Program-made: the position numbers and the translations under genes
Origin: Plantago elongata
Taxonomy: Eukaryota; Streptophyta; Magnoliopsida; Lamiales; Plantaginaceae
Direction of reading: 5' to 3'
NCBI GenBank assembly: GCA_036897095.1
Contig: JAYMSP010001206.1
Coordinates: forward strand, 1 to 34,866
DNA length: 34,866 bases
In this document: piece by piece, positions 1-9,307 of the stretch
How positions within the stretch are numbered: position 1 is the stretch's first letter
Layout of the letters: the number at the start of each line of letters is the position of its first letter
Notes under the pieces: generated by a model
Told to the model about the DNA's origin: nothing
Database searches by the model: none
What the model saw: only the letters and a program-made list of their open reading frames with translations

Positions 1-345
1 TTAATTAAAACAAAACAAAATGAAGTACGTATATAAATATAATTGTTTAATGCAAATTTCTGACGGAATCCCGAATTCCGTTAGAAATTTCTAACGGAAT
101 TAAGGTTTCCGTTAGAAATTTCTAATGGAATCATTAATTCCGTCAGAAATTTCTAACGGAATTCGGGATTCCGTTAGAAACGTAACCGGCGAGTGGTTAA
201 ACCGTCTGGCCGGATTGCAAATTTCTAACGGAATCGTAAATTCCGTTAGAAATTTATAACGGAATTGTATTCCGTTAGAAATTTCTAATGGAACCGTCAT
301 TCCGTTACTGTTCTAACGGAAAAAAATTCCGTTAGAAAATCGCTG
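1..345. repeat. Palindromic repeat array, CACTA subterminal-repeat-like
   Basis: A short unit built around TTCCGTTAGAAATTTCTAAC recurs about ten times on both strands, so most units are self-complementary and neighbours could fold together. Spacers are short and variable, with one longer non-repeat stretch at about 181-215. Arrays of this form (CCGT-core inverted units) are known from the subterminal regions of plant CACTA/En-Spm transposons, which bind the transposase. That identification is inference: no CACTA terminus or target duplication is visible, and the element would extend left of the window. The short ORF here is only repeat translation. Confidence 0.55.
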
Positions 346-1212
346 TTTTCTAGTACTGTAAATAAATTGTTCCCAACCAAATGTTTCCCTTGAATTTTCC
401 CTAACTCCTCGAATCAAGTACTTCATGTACTCAAGAAAATCTTTGAGCTATTCCTTGATTTTCCAAATCAAGTACTTCTTTTACTCAACGCCTAGATGGT
501 GTTGGCTATAAGTTGATTGTTAGGAAAGCTTCTCGTATAACTTTGCAGTTATATTTTCAGAGAGCTTTGAAGAGATAGGACTACTTGATACACATATTCA
601 GTGTATTGTAGCTTCTCTTTTACTGACACAAGTAATTGATATCCATTATTGAGAATGAGCTTTAGAAAGGTATCCGAAAGTTCAACTCTTTCATGAACAA
701 CAATCTCCTGTTATAGGTTCAGGACACTTAGAACTACTAGAGATTCTTCGAGCTTTTCAGTCGCAATAGTAAGCTTGGAGAATGGTAATGAGATGCTTGA
801 GAGAATACTTGCTTGTAAGTAGATATGAGCGTAGTTCGTGTGTGTATTTCTCAGCTTCTAAGTGGTGATACTTATAGATCAATATGAGAGTCGTTTGAAT
901 AGTATCCGTTAAACATACTCGAAATTCAATCTGTTTATATCTTGATATGAGTACTCAGGAGTCCCTACTCATTCTCATAGAGGACTGTACATTGAGAGAC
1001 TTTCCAGCCGGTATAATAAATGCATTGTATTATTTCTTGTCCAGTAGTCTCAACAGGCTAATGAGGCTTTCTGAAAACTAGCATGCTCCTGTACTCAATG
1101 ATGTCATATGTTTAGAGACTTATTATGTGAAATATATGCACAATACAATATGCTTTCTAATTATAGTTTATCTGAGGAGACTTAACCTTTTTAGTCTTCA
1201 TAAACATGTGCA
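345..1212 (-). mobile_element. Inverted, diverged LTR fragment of the SIRE-like family
   Basis: Read on the minus strand this segment aligns along almost its whole length with the direct LTR copies at 1811 and 14537. Shared landmarks include AAGTACTTGATT, CTTGGAGAAT, CAGCTTCTAAGTGGTGATA and GTAGTCTCAAC. On the minus strand it starts TGCACATG at 1212, matching TGCACAAAGG at 1811, which supports 1212 as a true LTR 5' end. It lacks the last 170 bases or so of the LTR and stops where the palindromic array begins. It is more diverged from the two direct copies than they are from each other, so it is probably a separate, older insertion. The 178 bases that follow (1213-1390) show nothing I recognise. 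Confidence 0.75.
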
Positions 1213-1398
1213 ATCTTCAGTCTACAATCTTCGATTAAAATCCATTGCTATCCTGTTAGGAATATCTATTAGTAATTTGATCACTCAGCACAATGACTTA
1301 TCCTAGTTTCAGAAGGTGTTTAGCACTCTAGGTCACTTAACCATTGTAAAGAAGAAATACACCAAGTATGATAGTTTTTAGAAACCTTGTAATAGGAT

Positions 1399-1724
1399 TA
1401 GTGCTGTTTTTCGAGCCGAGCCGAGCCGAGTATTTTGATACTCGAGCTCGAGCCGAGCTTCGATTCAGCTCGTTAACAAAACGAGCTGGAGCTTGAAAAT
1501 ATACGAGCTTTATCTATAAAAATATCTAATATATGTATAACAATTATAATTTATTAAAATAATTACTCATAACGAGCTTTATCGAGACGAGCCGAGCTCG
1601 GCTCGCTAATGAGACGAGTATAAAATCAAGCTCGAGATCGGCTCGAAAAAGCTTATCGAGTCGAGCTTTATCGAACCGAACCGAGCCCTCGTTAAGACTC
1701 GACTCGACTCGAAAAACATCTCTA
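1399..1724. mobile_element. hAT-type MITE with 8-bp target duplication
   Basis: A 326-bp non-coding element. Its ends are terminal inverted repeats of 17 bases, TAGTGCTGTTTTTCGAG on the left and TAGAGATGTTTTTCGAG on the right read inward, with 15 of 17 identical. It is flanked by a perfect 8-bp direct repeat AATAGGAT at 1391-1398 and 1725-1732. An 8-bp duplication is the signature of hAT transposases. The interior is full of GAGCCGAGC/GCTCGGCTC motifs in both orientations, typical of subterminal repeats. There is no transposase ORF, so it depends on an autonomous relative. The minus-strand ORF crossing it is not a gene. Confidence 0.85.
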
Positions 1725-1810
1725 AATAGGATGTTAGGTCTCTTAATGTAATTTTTGTTTAACTTGAAGAAGACCAAGAAGGAGGCATCTAAGCAAAGGA
1801 GAAGACCTTT

Positions 1811-2829
1811 TGCACAAAGGTATCTGAAGACAAAGGAGGAAAGTCTACTCAAATTGTTACTTCCAGAAAGTCATGTAAAGACTTGTGTTTTATTCACAAA
1901 ACAAAGTCACAACCAGTTTCTAAGAGATGGAACATGTGATGCTTCAGAAAGCTACATGCATCCGTTGAGACTACATGACGAAATATAGTACACTGCATTT
2001 AATGCTGGACAGAAATGTCACTATCCTTCTGCGGAACTCTCTAAAAGAGATATACGTATGGGAGTATAAATTTCAAGATATAAACAGATTAAATTTGAAA
2101 TATGTCTAACGGATACTATTCAAACGACTATTAAATTTATCTATGAATATCACCACTTAGAAGCTGAGAAATACACACACAAAATCATATCAACTATCAA
2201 GCAAGTATTCTCTGAAGCATTCTTACTACAATTCTCCAAGCTATATGTTGCGATTAACAAGCTCGAGAATTCACTAGTAGTTCTAAGTGTCCTAATCCTT
2301 CAACAAGTAGTGTAATTTGTGAAAGAGTTGAATTATTGGATAATTATCTGAGATTCATTCTCTTGAACAAATCTCACAAACTTGGGTCAGTCAAGGAGAA
2401 CCTACCATATATTGCACAAGTATATTAAGTAGTGTCATTCCTTTAAGCTCTCTGAACATAGCTACAAAGTTATGATAATCAACATATAACCAACACCATC
2501 AAGGCGTGGAGTACAAGTAGTACTTGATTTGGGAAATCAAGGAATAACTCCAAAGTTATCTTGAGTACAAGAAGGACTTAGCTCTAGGAGCTAGGCAACA
2601 ACTCAGGGGAAATATTTGGCTGGGAACCATTTGTTATAGGAATCTTAGAATAGGATCAATTGTTAGGAGAACTCAATTATCTGTTCTTGTTGATTCTAGG
2701 TCTCTGAAGGCCGAGTGGATTAGTTGGAGGATTACGCCACCTCCATATACCACTATACCTGTTATGGAATTTACTTTATGTATTTACATTACAACAACAC
2801 ATACACACACATTTACTCTTGCTCAAGCA
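1811..2829 (+). repeat. 5' LTR of the SIRE-like element
   Basis: The start is set by TGCACAAAGG, matched by TACACAAAGG at 14537 and by TGCACATG at the end of the inverted copy. The end at GCTCAAGCA is my estimate of the CA terminus: it gives about 1 kb, usual for SIRE LTRs. No clear tRNA-Met primer-binding site follows it. Similarity to the 3' copy continues to about 2957, past this point. Just upstream (1765-1808) is a purine-rich stretch. Bases 1733-1810 are otherwise unassigned. Confidence 0.65.
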
Positions 2830-3297
2830 CGTGATTGGAGTATCTGATGGTCAGAGAAATGCTGATACTGAAGGTAGTGACACTTCCACTAGTGATAGTG
2901 GTCGTGATGTTGCTAGACAAGTTGAGTACGAAGATAAACCTCGTGAACTTTGGACATCAAAAGATGCCAAGAGACACAGGTTAGATGGTCAAGCTCATAA
3001 CATCATTATTCGATTGACACCTGAGCATATATAGTGCAAACTGTGGTATGCAAAGACAGTGAAAGTTGCCTGGCAATTGATTTACAAAATCTGTGTTGGA
3101 ACTGAGAAAACCAAGAAAAATAAGTTCGAGGTTTTGAAGTTAAAATTTCAAAACCTCAAACAGGGTCCCTTTGAAACTATGGAAGAACTTGATTTTCGGT
3201 TTACTACTCTCATGAGTGATATGGCTGCACTTAGAGAAAGTGACAGATACTCAAATTCTGAGAAGGTGAAAACCATCGTCAGAAGTTTGAACTAGAA
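2830..3297 (+). pseudogene. gag: gag N-terminal part (UBN2-type), broken
   Basis: Capsid-like portion of a copia Gag, which packages the element RNA into cytoplasmic particles. Two open pieces in different phases (about 2819-3034 and 3059-3295) read LWTSKDAKRHRLDGQAHNII, then the capsid-core pattern around AWQLIYKICVGTEK and FETMEELDFRFTTLMSDM. This matches the UBN2/retrotransposon gag families. A stop at 3032-3034 and one at about 3293 break it. The true start codon cannot be fixed because the leader is degraded. The first hundred bases are also present beyond the 3' LTR copy (15578-15696). Confidence 0.7.
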
Positions 3298-3495
3298 TTG
3301 GGAGCATATTCTACTTCAACCAGGGAATGCTCCAAATCACTCCAGTGGAACTCTTTTCACACTTGGTCACTGCAAATTATGAGACAACCCAACGAGGATT
3401 GTATGCAGCTGAAAAGTTGCAAAGTGTTTCTCTAGTTTCAGGGTACTTCTGAAAAGAAGGATACCAAGGAGGTGTCTCAATAAAATTCTCTTGCA

Positions 3496-4398
3496 GTGCG
3501 TCACATGAAGAAATATGTGAGTCAAGAGATTGAAAGGAGAAAAGCAAAAGAGAAGCTGAAGAAGCATCTCGGTCATAATTATCATCAGTACAAGAACATT
3601 CAAATGAACAACTCTCTGAACAATCCTGCTCAGAAAGTTGTTAGTACTGAAGTTGCTAAGATTGGTAATGACATTTGCTTCTATTGTCAGAAACCCGGTC
3701 ACTTCAAACGTGATTGTCCTGCTTTTAACAAGCTTAAGGCAGGTGACAATAAGGAGAGAAGAACATTCAAAAGAACTCAGAGGGCATTGCTCATTGAAGT
3801 GAGAAAGAAGATTCAAATTCAACTTGATGCATTGGATATTGAGTCAGATTCTGAAGATGAGGATTCAGAAGACCCAAAATTACCATCACCAGAATTGTGC
3901 GGGATAACTCACGATGTTATCGACTTTGGCCTAAAGAAGAATGATTTGTGTGGAGTTGTTGATATCGTAGGTCCTGACATCTCTAATATTGAAGAATGTC
4001 TTATGGCTGATGAGGTAATAAACACTTCACAATTCTTGTATTGTGAAAGTGATGATGACGGCATTAAGGATTTGAAATTGGTCAAGAGTGAACTTGATCG
4101 GTATGAGAGTGAATTTTTGGTTGCTGAGTCAAAGACCAAAATTCTGGAAGAATGCAAAGAAACTTTTGGAAAAGAGATTTCTGATTTGACCAACATATCT
4201 GTGATTAAGGACGCTGAAATAGCATCTCTAAAATCTCAGATATCAGAGAATGAAAATTCTCATGAGCTAGCCTTGAATGAACTAAATGAGAAGTTGAAGA
4301 AACTTCTTTCTGAAAATGAAGAACTCAGGAAGAAGGAAGTTTCTTTCAAGTCATTTGCAAAGCTAGTGACACTCTCACAAAGGTTCAATCATATTTGA
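3496..4398 (+). pseudogene. gag: gag C-terminal part with CCHC zinc knuckle and acidic coiled coil
   Basis: A 300-codon open stretch, the longest in the element. Residues 61-74 hold a perfect CX2CX4HX4C zinc knuckle, CFYCQKPGHFKRDC (nucleotides 3676-3717), which binds RNA in the nucleocapsid. It is preceded by a lysine-rich helix and followed by an acidic Ser/Asp/Glu stretch (residues about 115-130). From about residue 195 to 285 comes a heptad-like Leu/Glu/Lys region consistent with a coiled coil, ending near FKSFAKLVTL. Long Gag proteins with coiled-coil tails are typical of SIRE-type copia elements. It is cut off from the upstream capsid part by stops and from protease by about 850 degraded bases. 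Confidence 0.8.
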
Positions 4399-5247
4399 GA
4401 GATCCTTCTGAGAAAGGAGGAATTAGACTTGATGCCCAATCAAGTAATTCCACTCCTCTGAAAAAGAGTGATGAAAGGTTGACCTTTGTATAAAGTCAAT
4501 ATAAAGGTTCCAAAGAAACCTATAGCATTAGTCAGAAAGCTAAGGTTCTTGACAAAACTAAAGCAGTTGCGGCCAAACCTTTGAAGGAACAACATGTGCC
4601 AAAGAGACATGTGGAAAAGGTTTCTAAAAGGAACATGATCCTTTAACTTGTGATCATCCACAATGTTGTATCACTAGGAAGGGAAGCATCATCGATTTGG
4701 GTGTATTTCCTACTGTGCCATTCTATTGATATAGGAATGATGCAGAACTAGTGAGGCTGCTAAAAATCGTGTTCAGAAAGGCAGTGGTGCTCGAAATGGT
4801 ATTGACTATCGTTCTATCGGGAAAGTCCTAAAGCAACAATATAAGGAATGATAAGAGCGATGGTGGAAAGCTAGAATTTCTTATAGAAATTATTAGAAGT
4901 GGAAGCAATCTCAAGCCACTGAAATCTGAATGCCAGGGCTAGAAGAAACTTGGCCAGGCGGACTAAGCTTGCTAAAAAGCAATCTCAGAAACCTGACACA
5001 TCTCTGAAGCCACCACGAGGAACATCAAGGAACACTCCAAGAAGGAAAATTGATCTGAAATCCAATGATACCAGAATTCCTACTTATGTTCGAAGTAGCA
5101 AAAACCTACTCCAAAGAGATTCATTCAGAAATGGATTCCCACAAAAAGAGTGTTAAGTCTAAGTGGTTTTGTTTCTGAAGCACGAACCTAACTCATGTTT
5201 CCTGTTTTGTGTAGAACGCGTCATGGACTAAAACTCAATGACTATTT
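4399..5247 (+). pseudogene. Degraded gag-protease linker
   Basis: No single long frame, but coding-like pieces remain in changing phases. They include a lysine-rich basic stretch at 4950-5156 (RRTKLAKKQSQKPD) and a CDHPQCC fragment near 4650. A piece reading KSVKSKWFCF at about 5150 corresponds to the tract that normally leads into the copia protease. At least four phase changes or stops are needed to read across it. Confidence 0.5.
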
Positions 5248-5472
5248 GATAGTGGATGTGGGAAGCACATGACATGAGACAAAACAAACTTGGTTGATTG
5301 CAGAATATGTAATACAAGACTATTTGTTGGAGGAAAATTCAATCCTTCTATAGGATTTGGCAACGACAAATTGGGGTCCCTCACAATATCTGATGTATTA
5401 CATGTTAAAGGTTTGATATACAATCATCTGAACATGAGCCAGATTGCAGATGTGGGATATTCGGTGAAATAA
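5248..5472 (+). pseudogene. Aspartic protease domain
   Basis: The catalytic triad Asp-Ser-Gly is intact at 5248-5256, in the context LFDSGCGKHMT, the copia protease signature. A TGA follows four codons after the Lys-His pair (5275-5277), where family members normally have Gly, so this is probably a GGA-to-TGA nonsense change. The same frame then continues through GGKFNPSIGFG and SDVLHVKGL, the usual second half, and stops at 5470-5472. Copia proteases cleave the Gag-Pol polyprotein. A frame change separates it from the integrase. Confidence 0.75.
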
Positions 5473-5474
5473 AA

Positions 5475-6477
5475 TTGAAGTTCTACAAATTGATTGACAA
5501 TGAGTCAAAGCAGATATTATTGGTTGCTAGGCGGAAAGGGAGTCTATATGTCGCTGATTGTACATCTGCCACAACAGAAGAATGTCTCACGGTGAGTCAA
5601 TCCGGTCACTCTGAAGAACACTGGTTATGGCACAAAAGAATGAGTCACTTGAACTTCAAAACTCTGAACAAGCTTGATAATAAAGAGTTAGTGGTTGGAT
5701 TATTACCTAAAACAACATTCAGAAAGGACAGTGTCCGCTCTGCTTGTCAATTGGGGAAACAATCCAAAACCTCTTTCAAGTCCAAAATCAGACATTCATG
5801 TGTTAGACCACTTCAACTTTTACACATGGATATTTTTGAATCATCTGTAACAAGTTATTCAGGCAAGAAGTATGGTCTAGTTGTTGTAGATGACTTCTCT
5901 AGGTTTACCTGGGGTGTCATTCTTAAACAAAAGTCTGATGCTTGGGTTGATATAAAAAAACTTGTTGAATAAGCTTGAAGTCATAAAAAATGACAAGGTA
6001 TCTGCAATCAGAAAAGACCATGGTACTAAATTTGTCAACTAGTACAAAAAAGAGTTTTGTACCTGCAAAGGTATACAACATCAACTATCTTCTATAAGAA
6101 CACCACAACAAAATGGTGTTGCTGAAAGGAAGAATAGAACCCTTAAAGAAGCTGAAAGAACTATGCTAGCTGGCACTGAAAATAAGTGAAGTTTATTGTG
6201 TTGAAGCTGTAAACACAGGATGCTACACTCAGAACAGATGTTTGATAAACAAACACCATGACAAAACTCCTTATGAGCTTTTGGTTGGTAGACCCCATTT
6301 GAGGGTGTTTGGTTGTAGATGTTTTGTTCTTAACAATGGGAAAGAATAATTGAGAACATTTCAACCAAAGGCAGATGAAGGTGTATTTCTTGGTTATTCT
6401 ATGAATAACAAAGCCTACAGAGTGTACAATAAGAGAACTAAGAAGATTGAAGAATCTGTTCATGTGGTATTCTATTA
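5475..6477 (+). pseudogene. Integrase (GAG-pre-integrase zinc region plus rve core)
   Basis: The N-terminal HHCC region reads HWLWHKRMSHLN, then RSACQLGKQ. The first cysteine of the pair is Arg (codon 5736-5738), so the zinc site is damaged. The catalytic core follows: LLHMDIF with the first Asp, YGLVVVDDFSRFTW, then in a new phase RKDHGTKF with the second Asp and QQNGVAERKNRTLKEAERTM with the Glu, so D,D,E can all be located. The C-terminal part has the copia hallmarks LRVFGCRCFVL and FQPKADEGVFLGYS. Stops occur at 5970, about 6040, 6187, 6346 and 6476. The enzyme would join element cDNA to the chromosome. Confidence 0.85.
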
Positions 6478-6911
6478 AGGAAGCAATAAAATACCCCTTG
6501 ATGAAGAATTTTCAGATAGATTCAAAGAACTGATTAAGGATTCTGAAGAAGAACCCTCAGAGAGGAAAAACTCTGTTATTAATACTGAGGATGAGTTTGA
6601 CGAAGAAAAGCATGGTATGCCTAGTAACAACCAGATGACTCTTAGACATGATGAAATTTTTTCCTATTAGGATTCTAGAAATGGAAACTGGGAATATTCA
6701 TCGTGGAGACCTTTCTGAAAGTCGTAATCCAGAAATCTCTCACACTGAACAAGTGTCTAATATTTACCATACCTCGAGTGTATAAAATATCACTAATTTT
6801 GAAGAAGTATCAAGTCGTAATCATAGCTATACACATTCAGATCACATAGATAATGACCCTACTAGTTCAAAGACAATTTGAAAATGGATTAGAGATCATC
6901 ATGCAAAGGAT
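6478..6911 (+). pseudogene. Integrase-RT connecting region, degraded
   Basis: An acidic spacer typical of copia polyproteins. Readable pieces include PLDEEFSDRFKELIKDSEEE and NTEDEFDEEKHGM, broken by in-frame stops at about 6668 and 6781. No enzyme domain is expected here. Confidence 0.5.
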
Positions 6912-7960
6912 GTGATTGGTCCAATAGATCAAGGTGTTAGAACTAGGAGAGCAATAGCTGAAAATGCTGATTCTCTCTTTGGTTGTTTTATCTCAAACAT
7001 TGAACCTAAGACTATTGAAGATGCATTGAAAGATCAAGACTGGATCTCTGCAATGCAAGAAGAGTTTCATCAATCTGAGAGAAACAAGGTCTGGAAACTG
7101 GTTCCATTCGTAGAAGGAATATTTATGATTGGAACTAAGTGTATTTTCATAAACAAGATGAATAAGTTTGGTGAAATAACCAGAAACAAAGCAAGGTTGG
7201 TTGCCAAGGGATTTTCCCAGACTAAAAATTTAGCTTTTGATGAGTCATATGCACCAGTTGCAAAATTGGATGCAATCAGACTATTTCTAGCCATTGCAGC
7301 TCATAATGACTTCTAAGTTTACCAAATGGATCAAGAGTGCATTTTGAATGGTGAACTTGTTGAGGAAGTCTATGTTTATCAACCACCAGGCGTTGATGTT
7401 TCCTCAGAGAGTAGGATGGTCTATAATTTACATAAATCTATGTATGGACTGAAACAGGCTCCAAGAGCATGGTATGGCACTTTGGCCAAATACCTTCTGT
7501 AAAGTGGTTTTAATAAAGGTGAAGTTGATGAAACTTTATTTACCTTAAACCATGATGAGAAACTACATTTAGTTCAAGTAATGTTGATGACATCCTAGTT
7601 GGATCTAAACACAAGCAACTTTGTGATAACTTTGCTTATCTCATGAAGAGCAAATTTGAGATGAGGATGATGGGAGAATTAAACTATTTCCTAAGGTTGC
7701 AAGTCAAGCAGCTTGATGATGGAATATTCATTAGTCAAACAAAGTATGAAAATAATATGCTCAACAAGTTTAACCTGAAGCCTGCTAAAAAGATTACTAA
7801 GATACCTATGAGCATAGGAACCAAAATGACTTATATTGAATCTGACAAGAGTGTTGAAGATCATAAGTATAGGAAATTGATAGGTTCACTCCTCTACCTT
7901 AATGCAAGCAGACCTGATATTCAATATGCAGTTGGTGTGTGTGCTAGATTTTAGACAAAT
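6912..7960 (+). pseudogene. Reverse transcriptase (RVT_2)
   Basis: The domain starts at EPKTIEDALKDQDWISAMQE, followed by KARLVAKGFSQ, YAPVAKLDAIRLFLAIAA, YQMDQECILNGEL, the conserved YGLKQAPRAWY and the catalytic box. That box reads Asn-Val-Asp-Asp-Ile (7580-7594) instead of Tyr-Val-Asp-Asp, a change at a residue that lines the active site. A stop at 7314-7316, another at about 7501 and a one-base frame change near 7570 break the reading. The continuation (7643-7954) holds the thumb pattern FLRLQVKQLDDGIFISQ and LIGSLLYLNASRPDI. Confidence 0.88.
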
Positions 7961-7963
7961 CCT

Positions 7964-8573
7964 ATGCAATCACACTACAACATTGCTATGAAAATATTGA
8001 GGTATGTGAAAGGTATTGTAGAAGTTGGGTTGTGTTATCCGAAGGATAGTGGTTTGAGTTTGGTTGGCTATTCAGATGCTGACTATGATGGATCTATGCT
8101 TGATAGGAAAAGTACCTCACGAACTTGTCAGTTTCTGGGAGCTAGACTTATCTCATGGTTTAGCACGAAGCAAAACTCAATTGCTACTTCTACCATACGC
8201 TGAATATATTGTTGCTGGGTGTTGTGCATCACAAATTTTGTGGATACAACGACTCAGAGACTATGGACTCAGTGAAGAGAAAACTCCCAATTTCTGTGAC
8301 AATACAAGTGCTATTGCGATTACTCAAAATCCTACGTTTCATGCTAGAACCAAGCACATTAATGTTAGACACCACTTCATCAAAGACCATGTTGAGAAAG
8401 GCAATATAGAGATACTCAAGGTTGGCACGGAAGACCAACTTGCAGATATCTTCCCTAAGCCATTGCAAGAAAGAAGATTCTTGAATTTGAGGCATAATCT
8501 TGGATTGATTGAGCTACCCAAGAACAGAAAAGAAGCTAAGGTTTATGAAAACAAAGTTACAGAGAGTTGCTAA
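7964..8573 (+). pseudogene. Copia RNase H domain and C-terminus of Pol
   Basis: RNase H of the copia polyprotein, which removes the RNA strand during reverse transcription. The first Asp lies in YSDADYDGSMLDRKSTS and the Glu in the AEYIVAG segment. The third Asp is in FCDNTSAIAITQNP, followed by TKHINVRHHFIKDHVEKG and EDQLADIFPKPL. A frame change near 8190 splits it between ISWFSTKQNSIATST and YAEYIVAG. The last frame ends with TAA at 8571-8573. This is the best preserved part of pol and the best marker of the SIRE-like lineage. Confidence 0.88.
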
Positions 8574-8715
8574 GTTTCAGGAACGGGTATCCAAGAAGCT
8601 CTATGGCATTATGGTACAAATAACTCCAAGTTTCTGAAATGTGTATTCAGAAACTATGGAAGTTTATTTTTGATCTCTAGGACGGGAACTCATAAAGGTG
8701 TAATGACACTTTCGT

Positions 8716-8729
8716 GAGGGGGGAGAAAA
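8716..8729 (+). other. Polypurine-tract-like sequence downstream of pol
   Basis: GAGGGGGGAGAAAA is an uninterrupted 14-base purine run about 140 bases after the Pol stop, the form used to prime plus-strand DNA synthesis in LTR elements. It does not adjoin the LTR, which begins 5.8 kb further on. It may be an internal tract, or the relic of an ancestor without the extra 3' region. The rest of 8574-8715 and 8730-8880 shows no ORF or motif I recognise. Confidence 0.4.
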
Positions 8730-9112
8730 TAGTACACAAGTACAATTTTCTGAAGTCAAACTGTGTCTAGGTTTATGTGTTTTTACCATTTATATGATAA
8801 TACAAAAACAAGACTTTTCTCCCACGATAAGAGTGACTTGTGATAACACCAAGCCAAAAAATCCATAATGAGGGCACTGTAAAATTAGTTGATTGAAATC
8901 ATTGCTGGAGAAGCATTGATAGCCATCGATGAATATTTCACTTTGTCTCAACGGTTGAGATTAAACGGTGAGATAATACTGACGGTAGAGAGACAGTTTT
9001 GGCCCAACTTGCAATTAATGCAAAGCGTTATTTGTTACCATGTCAATGCATTGTACATAGTAACAAATGCATATTGTATGTATGTATTTTGTAACTATTG
9101 TGATTCTAATGC

Positions 9113-9124
9113 TATATATAAAGG
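9113..9124 (+). promoter_or_regulatory. TATA-like box upstream of the envelope-like ORF
   Basis: TATATATAAAGG stands about 185 bases before the ATG at 9308, in a 430-base non-coding stretch after pol. The sequence after it is pyrimidine- and A-rich like a plant 5' leader, with CTCGATTTCAG shortly before the ATG that could serve as a 3' splice site. This suggests a separate promoter or a spliced subgenomic message for the extra ORF. It is inference from position and sequence only. Confidence 0.4.
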
Positions 9125-9307
9125 ATTTAGAGAAAATTCAAACACTTTTCGGAAATTCAAAATTCATAACTTGCATCAAAATAGCACTTACTCTCTAATT
9201 TTCTGCAAAGAAAAACTACAACTACTTATGTTCTCTCTAGTCTTTTAAAAAGGAAGCACTAATCCAGAACTTAACCTTCTCGATTTCAGATAATCTTTCA
9301 CCATAAA

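Noticed and set aside
1-345. CRISPR-like repeat array
   Set aside because: Units are self-complementary, vary in sequence and orientation, and lack uniform unique spacers; the window is plant-like.
2830-2860. tRNA-Met primer-binding site after the 5' LTR
   Set aside because: Only scattered matches (TGGAGTATC, CAGAG) with insertions between; not a credible site.
3367-4196. Minus-strand ORFs opposite gag
   Set aside because: They are antisense shadows of the zinc-knuckle gag frame, with no recognisable motif.
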